A stretch of 64,000 nucleotides of DNA, taken from positions 13,252,606 through 13,316,605 of the forward strand of contig NC_081151.1 of NCBI RefSeq assembly GCF_958295425.1. The letters run 5' to 3'. Of the stretch, positions 42,233 through 54,209 are shown one piece after another. Below the pieces are notes generated by a model, which made no database searches, was not told the DNA's origin, and saw only the letters and a list, made by a program, of their open reading frames with translations. Source of the stretch: Solea solea (lineage: Eukaryota; Chordata; Actinopteri; Pleuronectiformes; Soleidae). The translations under genes were made by a program, and so were the position numbers. The stretch's first letter is position 1. Every line of letters begins with the position of its first letter.

Positions 42233-44608
42233 GTAAGAGTCTGAACATTTTAATGTTGCTGTTCTCTCTCTTTCATGATGTAGACAGTCACAAGACTTTG
42301 GTCATGATTTTTTTTCTCTGCTTTGTCATCTCTGGAGCGTTAGCAATTAAAACATCTGAAATCAATTACTTTTACGATGCCTTTAGGTAATTGTTTTAAT
42401 AGTTAGCCCTGAAGGACTCAAAACATTCTATTATTAATCACTAACACTCTTGGTATTTTCTGCACACACCTATTGCAGAACATATCTTTATCTTTGGCTG
42501 ACAGCTTACAGGAAATCATTATTGGAATTGGCTTGTTGAAAACCAGGAAGTGTGTGCATATGGTCAGTTAAATCAGGTTGTGGTTATAGATTAACCACAG
42601 AATTCAAGTGGACGACTGTTGTGTCAGTATACAAGCACTAGCAGGTAATAGATTTCTTGAATGAAGTGTGCTGGTCTCTGCTATGCTAGGTGGTTTTATG
42701 ACCCCTTTCATCTTATTAGTAGTAGGTCAGTGGTTCTCAAACTTTTTATACCAAGTACCACCCGAGGAAATACTGAGCACTCAAAGTAACACCATTATTA
42801 CCAATATGAAAATACAGTGGTGTAAATTGGCTGAGCAAAGGAGGCAGATTTATACCCAATAAGATAATTTGCTGTGTCCTCATCCTCCTCTTCCTCACAT
42901 ATACCTTGCACACTGGTATAGTGAGATTACATTTAGATGGAGTGAGACTAATGTAATAATAATAATAATAATAATAATAATTTTTTTAATTTATTATAAT
43001 CTTTTATTTGTTTAATTTTCTACACATTCTGGTCAAAATTTCGCAGCTCCACTCTGATCACAGACCCCAGTTTAGACAGTAGAACAGTATTTCTGAGTTT
43101 CTACAAGAGGAAGCTTGTTCAAGTACAAATAATTCGTTACTGTACACTGAATTTTCACATATCTGTACTTTACATCGTTATTTATATTTCGACTTTCTGA
43201 CTTCTTCTTACTCCACTACATTTCCTAAATAAAATGTGTACTTCCACTCCGATACATTTCCCTTAATCATCTTCATTACTCGTTACTACAAAATAAAAGT
43301 TGAGTTGCTGGCGTAATGCCTGTTTGTTGTCGCTAGTCGTATTTAGCAGCACAAGCTGTTAGCCGCTCAGCTGTTAGCCGCAGATTTTGGCCCCAAGTGG
43401 AATTGCAGCCAGCGGACCAGCGTTTTTACCATGTCTGACACTGAGGCTCTCTGGGTTTCCTGTTGTACACTCCGGACGCCGGCTATCAGCTGTTTCAGCT
43501 CTCAGCTCTCAGCTGAGCAGCCAACCGGTGAGCTAGCAAGATCACACAGATTAACAGCCTAGAAGTGCTACAGAGTAATTACCAAGTTATCCAACAGAGG
43601 GCACTGTGGGTTCAGCTTGGCCTGCTTTCAAGGCTCTTTGCAAGTAACAAACAAATAAACTGACTCATCCAGAAGATACACAAAGCCTCTAACAACACAG
43701 CTCTGTGTGACGTGGTGTATTTCTGTCCGACAGGGTTTTACAGTGCCACAGACTCCTATGAAATGAGGATCATTCTATTTGGCAAGACAGGCGTGGGAAA
43801 GAGTGCAGCTGGAAACACCATCTTGGGCCGAGAGGCTTTTGAGTCTGAACTGTCTCTATCCTCCATGACAACTGAATGCCAGAAAGCTAAGGGGAATGTT
43901 GGAGGCCGAAGGATTGCTGTTATTGACACTCCGGGACTGTTTGACACTAATTTCTATGAAGAGGAAGTGTTGAAGAGGATCAAGATGTGCATCTCACTGT
44001 CTGCTCCTGGCCCTCATGCCTTCCTGGTGGTTCTTGAGCTGGGCAGGTTCACCCAGGAGGAGAAGGACACTGTTAAGATGATCCAGACCACTTTTGGTGA
44101 AGATGCTGCCAATTACACAATGGTGTTGTTTACTCATGGAGACAGGCTGAGAAATCTATCTATTGAGAGCTACATTTCAGAGAGTGCTGATCTGCAAGCC
44201 TTCATTCGCTCGTGTTATGGTCGATACCATGTCTTCAATAATGAAATCAAAGATGCTGTGCAAACCAACCACCTCCTGCAAAAAATTGACAAGATGACCA
44301 TGGTCAACAACGGAAGCTACTACACCAATGACATGTTCATGAAACCAGAGGAGGCCATAGAGAAGGAGAAACAGAGACTCCTGCAGGAGATGGAGCATAA
44401 AGCCAGAGCTCAAGCAGATAAAACTGCTCTAGTGATTTCTATAACAACAGCCTGCGGTGCTCTGGTTGGTGGTCTGCTTACGGACAGTCAAAAAGGTTTA
44501 GTGCTTGGAGTTGTAGCTGGGGCAGCCATTGGAGCTACTGTTAGTACTCCATCAGTGAAAACAGAAACAACAAAGAAGCAAACTCAAAAAATGCTATGTG
44601 ACAGATAA
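42211..44608 (+). CDS. GIMAP (AIG1-type) GTPase A
   Basis: GTPase of immunity-associated protein family. Members are septin/dynamin-like GTPases that control lymphocyte survival in vertebrates and often anchor to intracellular membranes. Two exons: 42211-42232 (MSKEKYQ, donor CAAG|GTAAGAG) and 43734-44608 (acceptor GTCCGACAG|GGTTTT). The product is 298 aa. Visible: P loop GKTGVGKS (24-31), G3 DTPG (72-75), the GIMAP-specific box LSAPGPHAFLVVLELGRFT (96-114), G4-like FTHGD (140-144), RYHVFNN, then a short helix and a Gly/Ala-rich hydrophobic C-terminus (GVVAGAAIGA) that could associate with membranes. Compared with its paralogue at 58735 it lacks a 32-residue charged segment. The exact GIMAP number cannot be assigned in fish. 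Confidence 0.93.
42728..43130 (+). mobile_element. hAT MITE, left half retained, in the GIMAP A intron
   Basis: Left terminus CAGTGGTTCTCAAAC, preceded by TAGTAGGT (42720-42727). The right terminus is missing here but survives in the paralogue at 59362, with the same TAGTAGGT flank. Confidence 0.75.
42954..42981. repeat. (AAT)n microsatellite
   Basis: Nine AAT units inside the MITE. Confidence 0.9.
43734..44608 (+). CDS. GIMAP A exon 2
   Basis: Carries the entire AIG1 GTPase domain and C-terminus; 290 codons plus stop after the split Gly. Confidence 0.93.
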
Positions 44609-44646
44609 ATGCCAGTAAGTTAAGATGCCTGTTTTAGTCGGTCATC

Positions 44647-44673
44647 AATAAAACAGACATGTAGCACAATAAA
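44647..44673 (+). terminator. Poly(A) signals of GIMAP A
   Basis: Two AATAAA hexamers, at 44647 and 44668, lie 39 and 60 nt after the stop codon. Confidence 0.6.
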
Positions 44674-44689
44674 TGCATCATGTCCACCC

Positions 44690-45118
44690 TCAACAACATC
44701 TTACGACCCCCTGATACTCTCGCCCCCCATCTGCTCTCAACTGCCCACTGTGATACTTTTTTCTAGTCCAAAATTCAAGACATCCACCAACAACTGTCCT
44801 CCTCAAGTAACACGACTCCATCCTAACCTATTCCTGCTGTCCCCCACTCCTCACTGTCTTGCTCCACCCTCCCCACTGACCTGACATCTCAAACCTAATC
44901 CGTAAATCAAAACCATCCACCTGCCACCTTGATCCCCTTCCAACCCCTCTTGTTAAATATTGTCTACATTCCCTGTCTGCTCTTACCACTAACATTATTC
45001 ACTCCTCCCTCTCCTCTGGTCATGTCCCATCTCCCCTCAAAACTGCTGCAATAACTCCAGTATTGAAGAAACCTGGCTCAGATCCCACCAACCTGAATAA
45101 CTTCCGCCCCGTCCCCTG
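44690..45118 (+). mobile_element. L2-like LINE reverse-transcriptase fragment
   Basis: Broken frames read STCHLDPLPTPLVKYCL, NIIHSSLSSGHVPSPLKTAA and VLKKPGSDPTNLNNFRP, the start of an L2-type RT domain. Truncated at both ends. Confidence 0.75.
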
Positions 45119-45181
45119 TGTTTTTCTGTTTTTAATCATGTACTGTAAGGTGATCTTGAATCCAGGTGTATTATGTAAATG

Positions 45182-45186
45182 TATTA

Positions 45187-45221
<35 letters not shown>

Positions 45222-45239
45222 GTTATTATTATTATTATG
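45182..45239. repeat. (ATT)n microsatellite
   Basis: About 58 bp of nearly perfect ATT units. Confidence 0.95.
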
Positions 45240-46214
45240 TTACTCTAATCTACAATGAGAGCAGGAGGAGAAGGGCTACCTCTGAGTCATTCTTACCTCC
45301 ACCAAGGAGGCCAATGTTTTCATCAGGGTGGGTTTGTAAATTTTTAAGCAACTTCCTCTATACAGCTTTTGACGGATCAATCAGACTTTTTTGTGATGGG
45401 TAAGTGATCACCCAAGTATGTTCCAATTATATTTTGGTTAGAATCATCTACCCCCTGATAATGTCACAAAGAATTATCGAGAAATCTCTATCTCTTACAA
45501 TGGGAAAAAAATAAATAGCTATAAGCAGGTAAAGTTCTATGCAGATTTGGATATATTATATATATATATATATATGGGAAAGTAAAAGTTTTCTTTTGAG
45601 ATGTTTGTACTTCCCAAGTAGAGGGACAATACACTGTAAATACACTCTAAGATAAAATAACTACTGTTTATGATCTGTAATACATGATTATACAAAATAA
45701 ATCAAAATACACTTATTGCCTTTCATTTTAGATCATACCTGCTTTATTTCTTTGGCTTTTTAATGTTAAATTAAGGATATGAATGTGAATTAGAAACAAT
45801 GAACCAACCAGTGTCTACATCACTCACTCACCATCAAAGGCATCATTGGACTGCTGGGGGTGAGGGTCTGTTGCTGGGTCAAACTCAGGCGAAGTGGCCA
45901 CTGCTGATTCTGGAGCAGCAAAGCATAAAGGTTTATTGTTCCATTATATATTTTGTAAACATTATGTGGAAAGCTGATGAAGAACTAACCTAGTCTTGGA
46001 ATTAAATCTAAATGGGCTTCTCAGGACCATCGCTCAAAGCTTCACTTTGCCACTGTATTAGGAGGGCAAGCTCTATTGAGTAATGTCAACCTTGTCAGGC
46101 AAAAATAATTCTAACCATACATAAGTCAGTGTAAACTGTCCAAACTTCTATATTGTCTTTTTCTTTTGTTATTGTCAGCCATTATGGTGTATTTTATTTT
46201 ATATTGCTGTGAAA

Positions 46215-48463
46215 ACAACAACAAATCTTTGGGGTACTTGTGTATGTGAAAGACTCTATCAAATGCGAACGCATATATTTCAAGCCGGAAATCTCTCTTG
46301 AGTATGTCGCACTAAAAGGTGTTTTGTCTCAGCAAATGTTATTCATTATTATAGGCTTTTATAGATCCCCGACTGCCAATGACACATTTTATGATGAATT
46401 TGCTGTTATTCTTGACCATAACAAATAAATTATTTTTATGGGGGATTTTAATCTCAATTGGGAGAATAAGTCTAAGAGACATTTTATCCTCTGAAAATCT
46501 GGAGAATAGTTGCCAGCTATTTACATCAAAAATCCACATTGTCAGGGATAAACACATCAAAAACAAGAGAAAAAACATAAACAAGGTCAACCTGCCTTGG
46601 TTTAGTGAAATTCTATGGCAACTGATGAAGAGTAGAGACGCTGCCTTAAAAAAGGCCATTAAAACCAAAAGAGACACAGACATTTTGGTCTATAAAAACC
46701 TAAGGAATAAAGTCATAAACAAACTTAGATTAGCCAAGTCACACTTCTTTGTCAAACTTTTGAATGATGCTAAAGGGAACAGCAGCGAAATTTGGAAAAG
46801 CATCAACAGTCTCTTAGGGAGAGCTCAACATCACACTGAGGATATCCAGCTCACAGTTCAGGGCCAGACAATAGATGACAATGCCAAAATTGCCTCAATT
46901 TTTAATTCTTTTTTTATTGACTCTGTTCAGGTCAATAATTTTAAGACTAGGGAACAACTCACTGACCTGAATGTTGCGGGACAGGGTTTTGACCTAGTCA
47001 CAGTCACTGAAGAGGAAGTGAAGAAAGTGATTTGCTCCCTAAAAATCTCAAAAAGCAAAGATGTCTCTCATCAGGACACAGTGTTTATCAAAAAAACATT
47101 CAACCACACTAATTCCTCCAATTACTCACTTGGCAAACCTCTCCATTATTCAAAGTTACTTTCCTCCACACTGGAAACAGGCCATTGTAATTCCTATCTT
47201 TAAATCTGGTGATCGCAATATAGTCAGTAACTACAGACCCATAAGCATCTTACCAGTAATTTCCAAAATTGTCATAAACCAACTTTTTATTAATGCCCTT
47301 AGGGAAAGTGTTTCACCGCATTTGACCCATCCTAGAATTAGGAGCAGTGGGCTGCCACACTGAGTAGCGCCAGGGGAGCAATGGTACCCAACCCTTGCCC
47401 CAGCCCTTTTGACCTGGGGACTTGAACTGGCAACCTTCTGGTTACAAGTCAAGTTCCCTTTCCACTTGGCCACAGGCTAAATAAATAACAGCTGTAACCC
47501 TGGTCTTGACTCAGCACAATTTGGATTCAGAAAAAAACATTCCACAGAAACAGCCATCTTCCACCTAACAGAGCAAATCTGACTAGGTCTGGACAAAGGT
47601 GGAGTTGTTGGAGCTGTGTTCTTAGACTTAAGTAAAGCCTTCGACACAGTTAATCATAATGTCCTTTTGTCTAAGCTCTCCAACTTCAACCTTTCGTTCA
47701 ACACACTTGCATGGATATCGTCCTACCTATCCGATAGAAGGCAGTGTGTGAAAATTAAAGATGCAGGCTCCAGCTACTTGAGGTGACCAATGGGTGTACC
47801 TCAAGGATCTGTGTTAGGCCCACTACTATTCAGTTCATACATTAATGACCTCCCACAGTCCTGTCATGACGTAGAGGTACAACTCTATGCTGATGACACC
47901 GTCTTATACACACATGCACAATCAGCTCAGTAAGCTGCTACTAAACGAACGAACGCCCTGGTTGGAGTTGCAGAGTGGCTCGACCAATCCAGTCTCACCC
48001 TGAATGTAAGTAAAACAAAAGGCATGTTCTTCTCCAACACCAAGCTGAACATCCCAGATGTAAACATCTACATCAGAGGTGAACAGATTGAGACTGTCAG
48101 CGAGTTCAAATATCTTGGTGTGCTACTTGATCCAAATCTGAGTTTCAAGAAACATATCAAAAAGATGACAAAAACTATCAAATACAACCTGGCTAACTTC
48201 AGGCAGATTAGATCCTCCCTATCCACAGAGCTTGCAAAAATATTTCTGCATGCTCTTATTTTATCACACATCTCCTATTGTATCACTTGTTGGGGGCAGG
48301 CTAGTCAAACAACAATCAGGCCCTTAGAATCCCTGTATAAACAGGCACTGAAAATATGTGACAAAAAGACACTTAGGTACCATCACTGTGACATACTACA
48401 CAGGCACAATCTTCTATCTGTTATCTACACTAGGAATTGTTGCTCTACAATGAACTGGTGACT
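46215..48463 (+). mobile_element. CR1/L2-superfamily LINE, degenerate, copy 1
   Basis: Endonuclease end (IIIGFYRSPTANDTFYDEF, FMGDFNLNWENK), RT motifs [33 protein letters not shown] and LYADDTVLY, and the C-terminal part KYLGVLLDPNLSFKKHIKKM. In-frame stops, a truncated endonuclease and a SINE insertion show that it is inactive. Confidence 0.88.
47297..47487 (-). mobile_element. tRNA-derived SINE inserted in LINE copy 1
   Basis: Minus strand: ACTTGTAACCAGAAGGTTGC, CAGTTCAAGTCCCC (B-box-like) and tail TTTCCCTAAGGGCATTAATA. It interrupts the RT frame between INQLFINAL and NSCNPGLDSAQFGFRKKHST. Confidence 0.8.
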
Positions 48464-48535
48464 TGCCTATAGTGTAGCCCGCCTCTCACCCGATGACAGC
48501 TAAAGTAGGCTCCAGCCCCTGTGCCCTGTCTAAGG
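48464..48535 (+). repeat. Fragment of the common teleost repeat
   Basis: GGTGACTTGCCTATAGTGTA, GCCCGCCTCTCACCCGATGA, then CAGCTAAAGTAGGCTCCAGC; the + orientation of the family at 25741. Confidence 0.5.
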
Positions 48536-48573
48536 TAAACGTTACAGACAATAAATGAATGAACAAGTAGGCT

Positions 48574-48717
48574 TCAACCACCCTCGGTAGCTTTACTCTC
48601 ACCATTCTTAGAGAAATAATGTTTAATGTCCTGGGCCCCTGCTCTGCTGCTCCTAGTCCTGGCCTCCCTCTCAAGTCTTTTCTGGGGTCCAGATTTGTGT
48701 TTTTTGGGGGCCATCAT
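48574..48717 (-). pseudogene. hAT transposase N-terminal fragment
   Basis: Minus-strand frame of 47 codons from ATG 48717 to TGA: MMAPKKHKSGPQKRLEREAR and QDIKHYFSKNGE. This basic start followed by an 'I..YF' motif is typical of hAT/zf-BED-like transposases. No downstream catalytic part is present. Confidence 0.55.
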
Positions 48718-48991
48718 CTTATTTGATCTCCCTCACTCCCTGCTGGAGTTCGCCCGCGCTCACTTATTCCCATGAGGAAGAACCCTGGTGGTTCACAGAT
48801 AGAAAAACATAAACCAGTAAGATTTTCCATAATGCCACAGAAACATACCTTACTATAAAATATATAAAACAACTAAAATTGAATTACATTCAGATGAATA
48901 TATTGTGATAAATAATGTTTGCAGTGCCAGCAGCAGAGACCTACATTAGTAAAGCTGAAAACAAAGATGTTTGTGTGTTTTATCTCAACAG

Positions 48992-49077
48992 GATCTCACA
49001 GGCAGAAGAGGAGCGATGACCTCCAGATAGTTTTGTTGGGAAAGACAGGAGATTGGAAGAGTGCAGCAGGCGTCACC
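48992..49077 (+). pseudogene. GIMAP P-loop fragment, copy 1
   Basis: After a good acceptor (TCTCAACAG) the frame reads SHRQKRSDDLQIVLLGKTGD, then WKSAAG, and then leaves the family. The P loop is GKTGDWKS, where intact genes have GKTGVGKS, so a glycine essential for nucleotide binding is replaced by Trp. The flanking RRQKRSDDLQ-like residues differ from both intact genes, so it derives from another GIMAP subtype. Confidence 0.75.
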
Positions 49078-49392
49078 TTGCAGTATCCCATTTTGTTCAG
49101 ATTGCATCTTCTGTACAGTATAAATCTACCTGTGAACATCTACTCCACTCTTATAGGTCCCTATAATCCTCTCTATTCCTGAAATACATATTCACCACAG
49201 CCGTTTCCATCCTTTTTTCAAAATCGACAACCGTCTGTACTTCCAATGTTCTCTCCTTCACCCCATACTTACCAAACACCACCTCATCACCTCAACATGC
49301 CCACTGAAGTCTGGGGAACAGGGGAAGATCATTTCAGGCCTAGATATTTAAACACAAATTCTTACATAAATTCTACAAATGAGCAACTAGAA

Positions 49393-50097
49393 CAGGGGTG
49401 TCAAACATACGGCCCGGGGGCCAGAACCGGCCCGCCAGAGGGTCCAATCCGGCCCACAGGATGAATTTGTCAAAATATGATTACAATCTAAACGTAATGT
49501 CAAATGCAATATTTTTCACTTCCAGATACCTGTGACTAAATGTTTATGCCTTTATAGATGATGTGTAAATAGTAAATTTAGGCATGATATTGTTGAAATT
49601 GCACTTATATTTCTCAAGAAATGTCATGTTTTGTAAAAATATCCCTCATTAAATGTAAAACAAAGGAAAAAAAACAAAGGAGTTCTTGTTGGTCATAGGT
49701 TATTATGCTATTATTTTACTATTTTTACTGGTCCGGTCCACTTAAGATCAAATTGTGCTGTATGTGGCCCCTGAACAAAAATGAGTTTGACACCCCTGAT
49801 CTAAACGTAATGTCAAATGCAATATTTTTCACTTCCAGATACCTGTAACTAAATGTTTATGCCTTTATAGATGATGTCTAAATAGTAAATTTAGGCATGA
49901 TATTGTTGAAATTGCACTTATATTTCTCAAGAAATGTGATGTTTTGTAAAAATATCCCTCATTAAATGTAAAACAAATGAGTTCTTGTTGGTCATAGGTT
50001 ATTATGCTATTATTTTACTATTTTTACTGGTCCGGCCCACTTAAGATCAAATTGTGCTGTATGTGGCCCCTGAACAAAAATGAGTTTGACACCCCTG
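49393..50097. mobile_element. hAT MITE (CAGGGGTGTCAAAC ends), copy 1
   Basis: Perfect inverted ends CAGGGGTGTCAAAC / GTTTGACACCCCTG with an exact 8-bp target duplication AACTAGAA (49385-49392 and 50098-50105). Inside, about 313 bp (49487-49799) is repeated from 49800, so an inner copy of the right terminus is present at 49785-49798. Confidence 0.92.
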
Positions 50098-51187
50098 AAC
50101 TAGAAGAAGAAAACGCAATATTTATGTAAAACTGGAACGCTATAATAGTGTTTTTATTTACACTGTATATGTACAAACTAAAATGGGCTATATCGCTGAG
50201 CAAATAACAGCAAATACAAATACAAATAAAATACTGTCGTGGAACCTTTGTTATTTGCTGACATTTGCGGACAATTTTAGTAATCCCATATATAACTATT
50301 GGGTTTATGGTTTTTCATAAAATATTTGAGTTTCAATGTTATCTGTTTACCTTGATGTTGTGCTACATTCTTGTTATGGTTAAGGTTAGGGATAACATGT
50401 GTGCATGTAAAATTCTCAAACGACACTGACATCAAGTGGCAAAAAGAAGCCTCTCACCACCGAGTTGCCTCATGTTGTCTTTGTTGAGTTTCAGTGCTGA
50501 CATTATCTTCAGTACGTTAGACATGAGACTAAACTGCCAGTGTCTCTCTCACTTATCTTTGGCTGCAACTCAATATTTAGTAACAACAAAAGCAGCAGAT
50601 GTTTCAGGGAAGCAAAACTAATATTTGGCATCAGAAGAAAAAGAGAAACTTTTATCAATACATGAGCAAGGTTACAGAGCTAAACTTACGCCATCTCATC
50701 ATCTTCCATTCAGTTTCAATTGGCAAATCACAACAACAGACACTTATGTAGAAAACCTTAAAGTGACAGTTGTGCAATAATAAAGACCAGGACTGGGCCA
50801 TTTGACTCTGGACTTCTTTCACTAACATGTAACATGTAAATCTCTATCAAAGTAATTTTAAGATCCTGTGAGGCAAATTCAGCATTTTTGCAACTGGACT
50901 TGCTTGAGTTAAGTTTGAAAACATCTCAACTCACATCCAAGAGCTGAAGAAGCAGAAGAAGAAGAGAGGAAGACTATGACCTGGGTGACTGAGAACCTTC
51001 ACAAATTTGTCAGACATACATTTTTCCCCTCAGGTCACCTTATCATGATGTAGTGAGATTTATGTCCATCCATCCATTTTCTACTGCTTTATCCTCCACA
51101 GGGGGGTCGCGGAGGGTGCTGTGCCAATCTCAGCTGACATAGGGCAATAGGCGGGGTACACCCTGGACAGTTCGCCAGTCTGCCAAT

Positions 51188-53280
51188 GACTGCCAATGAC
51201 ACATTTTATGATGAATTTGCTGTTATTCTTGACCATAACAAATAAATTATTTTTATGGGGGATTTTAATCTCAATTGGGAGAATAAGTCTAAGAGACATT
51301 TTATCCTCTGAAAATCTGGAGAATAGTTGCCAGCTATTTACATCAAAAATCCACATTGTCAGGGATAAACACATCAAAAACAAGAGAAAAAACATAAACA
51401 AGGTCAACCTGCCTTGGTTTAGTGAAATTCTATGGCAACTGATGAAGAGTAGAGACGCTGCCTTAAAAAAGGCCATTAAAACCAAAAGAGACACAGACAT
51501 TTTGGTCTATAAAAACCTAAGGAATAAAGTCATAAACAAACTTAGATTAGCCAAGTCACACTTCTTTGTCAAACTTTTGAATGATGCTAAAGGGAACAGC
51601 AGCGAAATTTGGAAAAGCATCAACAGTCTCTTAGGGAGAGCTCAACATCACACTGAGGATATCCAGCTCACAGTTCAGGGCCAGACAATAGATGACAATG
51701 CCAAAATTGCCTCAATTTTTAATTCTTTTTTTATTGACTCTGTTCAGGTCAATAATTTTAAGACTAGGGAACAACTCACTGACCTGAATGTTGCGGGACA
51801 GGGTTTTGACCTAGTCACAGTCACTGAAGAGGAAGTGAAGAAAGTGATTTGCTCCCTAAAAATCTCAAAAAGCAAAGATGTCTCTCATCAGGACACAGTG
51901 TTTATCAAAAAAACATTCAACCACACTAATTCCTCCAATTACTCACTTGGCAAACCTCTCCATTATTCAAAGTTACTTTCCTCCACACTGGAAACAGGCC
52001 ATTGTAATTCCTATCTTTAAATCTGGTGATCGCAATATAGTCAGTAACTACAGACCCATAAGCATCTTACCAGTAATTTCCAAAATTGTCATAAACCAAC
52101 TTTTTATTAATGCCCTTAGGGAAAGTGTTTCACCGCATTTGACCCATCCTAGAATTAGGAGCAGTGGGCTGCCACACTGAGTAGCGCCAGGGGAGCAATG
52201 GTACCCAACCCTTGCCCCAGCCCTTTTGACCTGGGGACTTGAACTGGCAACCTTCTGGTTACAAGTCAAGTTCCCTTTCCACTTGGCCACAGGCTAAATA
52301 AATAACAGCTGTAACCCTGGTCTTGACTCAGCACAATTTGGATTCAGAAAAAAACATTCCACAGAAACAGCCATCTTCCACCTAACAGAGCAAATCTGAC
52401 TAGGTCTGGACAAAGGTGGAGTTGTTGGAGCTGTGTTCTTAGACTTAAGTAAAGCCTTCGACACAGTTAATCATAATGTCCTTTTGTCTAAGCTCTCCAA
52501 CTTCAACCTTTCGTTCAACACACTTGCATGGATATCGTCCTACCTATCCGATAGAAGGCAGTGTGTGAAAATTAAAGATGCAGGCTCCAGCTACTTGAGG
52601 TGACCAATGGGTGTACCTCAAGGATCTGTGTTAGGCCCACTACTATTCAGTTCATACATTAATGACCTCCCACAGTCCTGTCATGACGTAGAGGTACAAC
52701 TCTATGCTGATGACACCGTCTTATACACACATGCACAATCAGCTCAGTAAGCTGCTACTAAACGAACGAACGCCCTGGTTGGAGTTGCAGAGTGGCTCGA
52801 CCAATCCAGTCTCACCCTGAATGTAAGTAAAACAAAAGGCATGTTCTTCTCCAACACCAAGCTGAACATCCCAGATGTAAACATCTACATCAGAGGTGAA
52901 CAGATTGAGACTGTCAGCGAGTTCAAATATCTTGGTGTGCTACTTGATCCAAATCTGAGTTTCAAGAAACATATCAAAAAGATGACAAAAACTATCAAAT
53001 ACAACCTGGCTAACTTCAGGCAGATTAGATCCTCCCTATCCACAGAGCTTGCAAAAATATTTCTGCATGCTCTTATTTTATCACACATCTCCTATTGTAT
53101 CACTTGTTGGGGGCAGGCTAGTCAAACAACAATCAGGCCCTTAGAATCCCTGTATAAACAGGCACTGAAAATATGTGACAAAAAGACACTTAGGTACCAT
53201 CACTGTGACATACTACACAGGCACAATCTTCTATCTGTTATCTACACTAGGAATTGTTGCTCTACAATGAACTGGTGACT
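51188..53280 (+). mobile_element. CR1/L2-superfamily LINE, degenerate, copy 2 (5' cut by duplication)
   Basis: Same stops and the same SINE insertion (52114-52304) as copy 1; its 5' end coincides with the duplication breakpoint. Confidence 0.9.
52114..52304 (-). mobile_element. tRNA-derived SINE in LINE copy 2
   Basis: Duplicate of the SINE at 47297-47487, offset by 4,817 bp. Confidence 0.8.
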
Positions 53281-53390
53281 TGCCTATAGTGTAGCCCGCC
53301 TCTCACCCGATGACAGCTAAAGTAGGCTCCAGCCCCTGTGCCCTGTCTAAGGTAAACGTTACAGACAATAAATGAATGAACAAGTAGGCT

Positions 53391-53534
53391 TCAACCACCC
53401 TCGGTAGCTTTACTCTCACCATTCTTAGAGAAATAATGTTTAATGTCCTGGGCCCCTGCTCTGCTGCTCCTAGTCCTGGCCTCCCTCTCAAGTCTTTTCT
53501 GGGGTCCAGATTTGTGTTTTTTGGGGGCCATCAT
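53391..53534 (-). pseudogene. hAT transposase N-terminal fragment, copy 2
   Basis: Duplicate of 48574-48717. Confidence 0.55.
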
Positions 53535-53808
53535 CTTATTTGATCTCCCTCACTCCCTGCTGGAGTTCGCCCGCGCTCACTTATTCCCATGAGGAAGAAC
53601 CCTGGTGGTTCACAGATAGAAAAACATAAACCAGTAAGATTTTCCATAATGCCACAGAAACATACCTTACTATAAAATATATAAAACAACTAAAATTGAA
53701 TTACATTCAGATGAATATATTGTGATAAATAATGTTTGCAGTGCCAGCAGCAGAGACCTACATTAGTAAAGCTGAAAACAAAGATGTTTGTGTGTTTTAT
53801 CTCAACAG

Positions 53809-53894
53809 GATCTCACAGGCAGAAGAGGAGCGATGACCTCCAGATAGTTTTGTTGGGAAAGACAGGAGATTGGAAGAGTGCAGCAGGCGTCACC
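53809..53894 (+). pseudogene. GIMAP P-loop fragment, copy 2
   Basis: Duplicate of 48992-49077 with the same GKTGDWKS change, so the damage predates the tandem duplication. Confidence 0.75.
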
Positions 53895-54209
53895 TTGCAG
53901 TATCCCATTTTGTTCAGATTGCATCTTCTGTACAGTATAAATCTACCTGTGAACATCTACTCCACTCTTATAGGTCCCTATAATCCTCTCTATTCCTGAA
54001 ATACATATTCACCACAGCCGTTTCCATCCTTTTTTCAAAATCGACAACCGTCTGTACTTCCAATGTTCTCTCCTTCACCCCATACTTACCAAACACCACC
54101 TCATCACCTCAACATGCCCACTGAAGTCTGGGGAACAGGGGAAGATCATTTCAGGCCTAGATATTTAAACACAAATTCTTACATAAATTCTACAAATGAG
54201 CAACTAGAA

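Larger units (their letters stand above)
41726..44640 (+). repeat. GIMAP paralogous segment A
   Basis: Similarity to 58203-61345 starts near AATACTGACTTT and includes promoter, both exons, intron repeat content and the 3' end. Shared landmarks: CAGGTTTTGTTGCACAACA (41860 and 58369), CTTCCTCGT (42087 and 58596) and ATCCAGAAGATACACAAAGC (43669 and 60245). Confidence 0.8.
46371..51187. repeat. 4,817-bp tandem duplication, unit 1
   Basis: All landmarks in this segment recur exactly 4,817 bp downstream. The unit starts in the LINE endonuclease region (GACTGCCAATGACAC) and ends in the common teleost repeat (...GTTCGCCAGTC at 51180). The two copies appear identical by eye except for C/T at 51029/55846 and A/T at 51037/55854. 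Confidence 0.95.

Noticed and set aside
43756..43947. Antisense frames opposite both GIMAP genes
   Set aside because: Shadows produced by the conserved GTPase coding strand; no splice or start support.
48068..48271. Minus-strand frame of 67 codons, repeated at 52885-53088
   Set aside because: Antisense shadow of the LINE reverse transcriptase.
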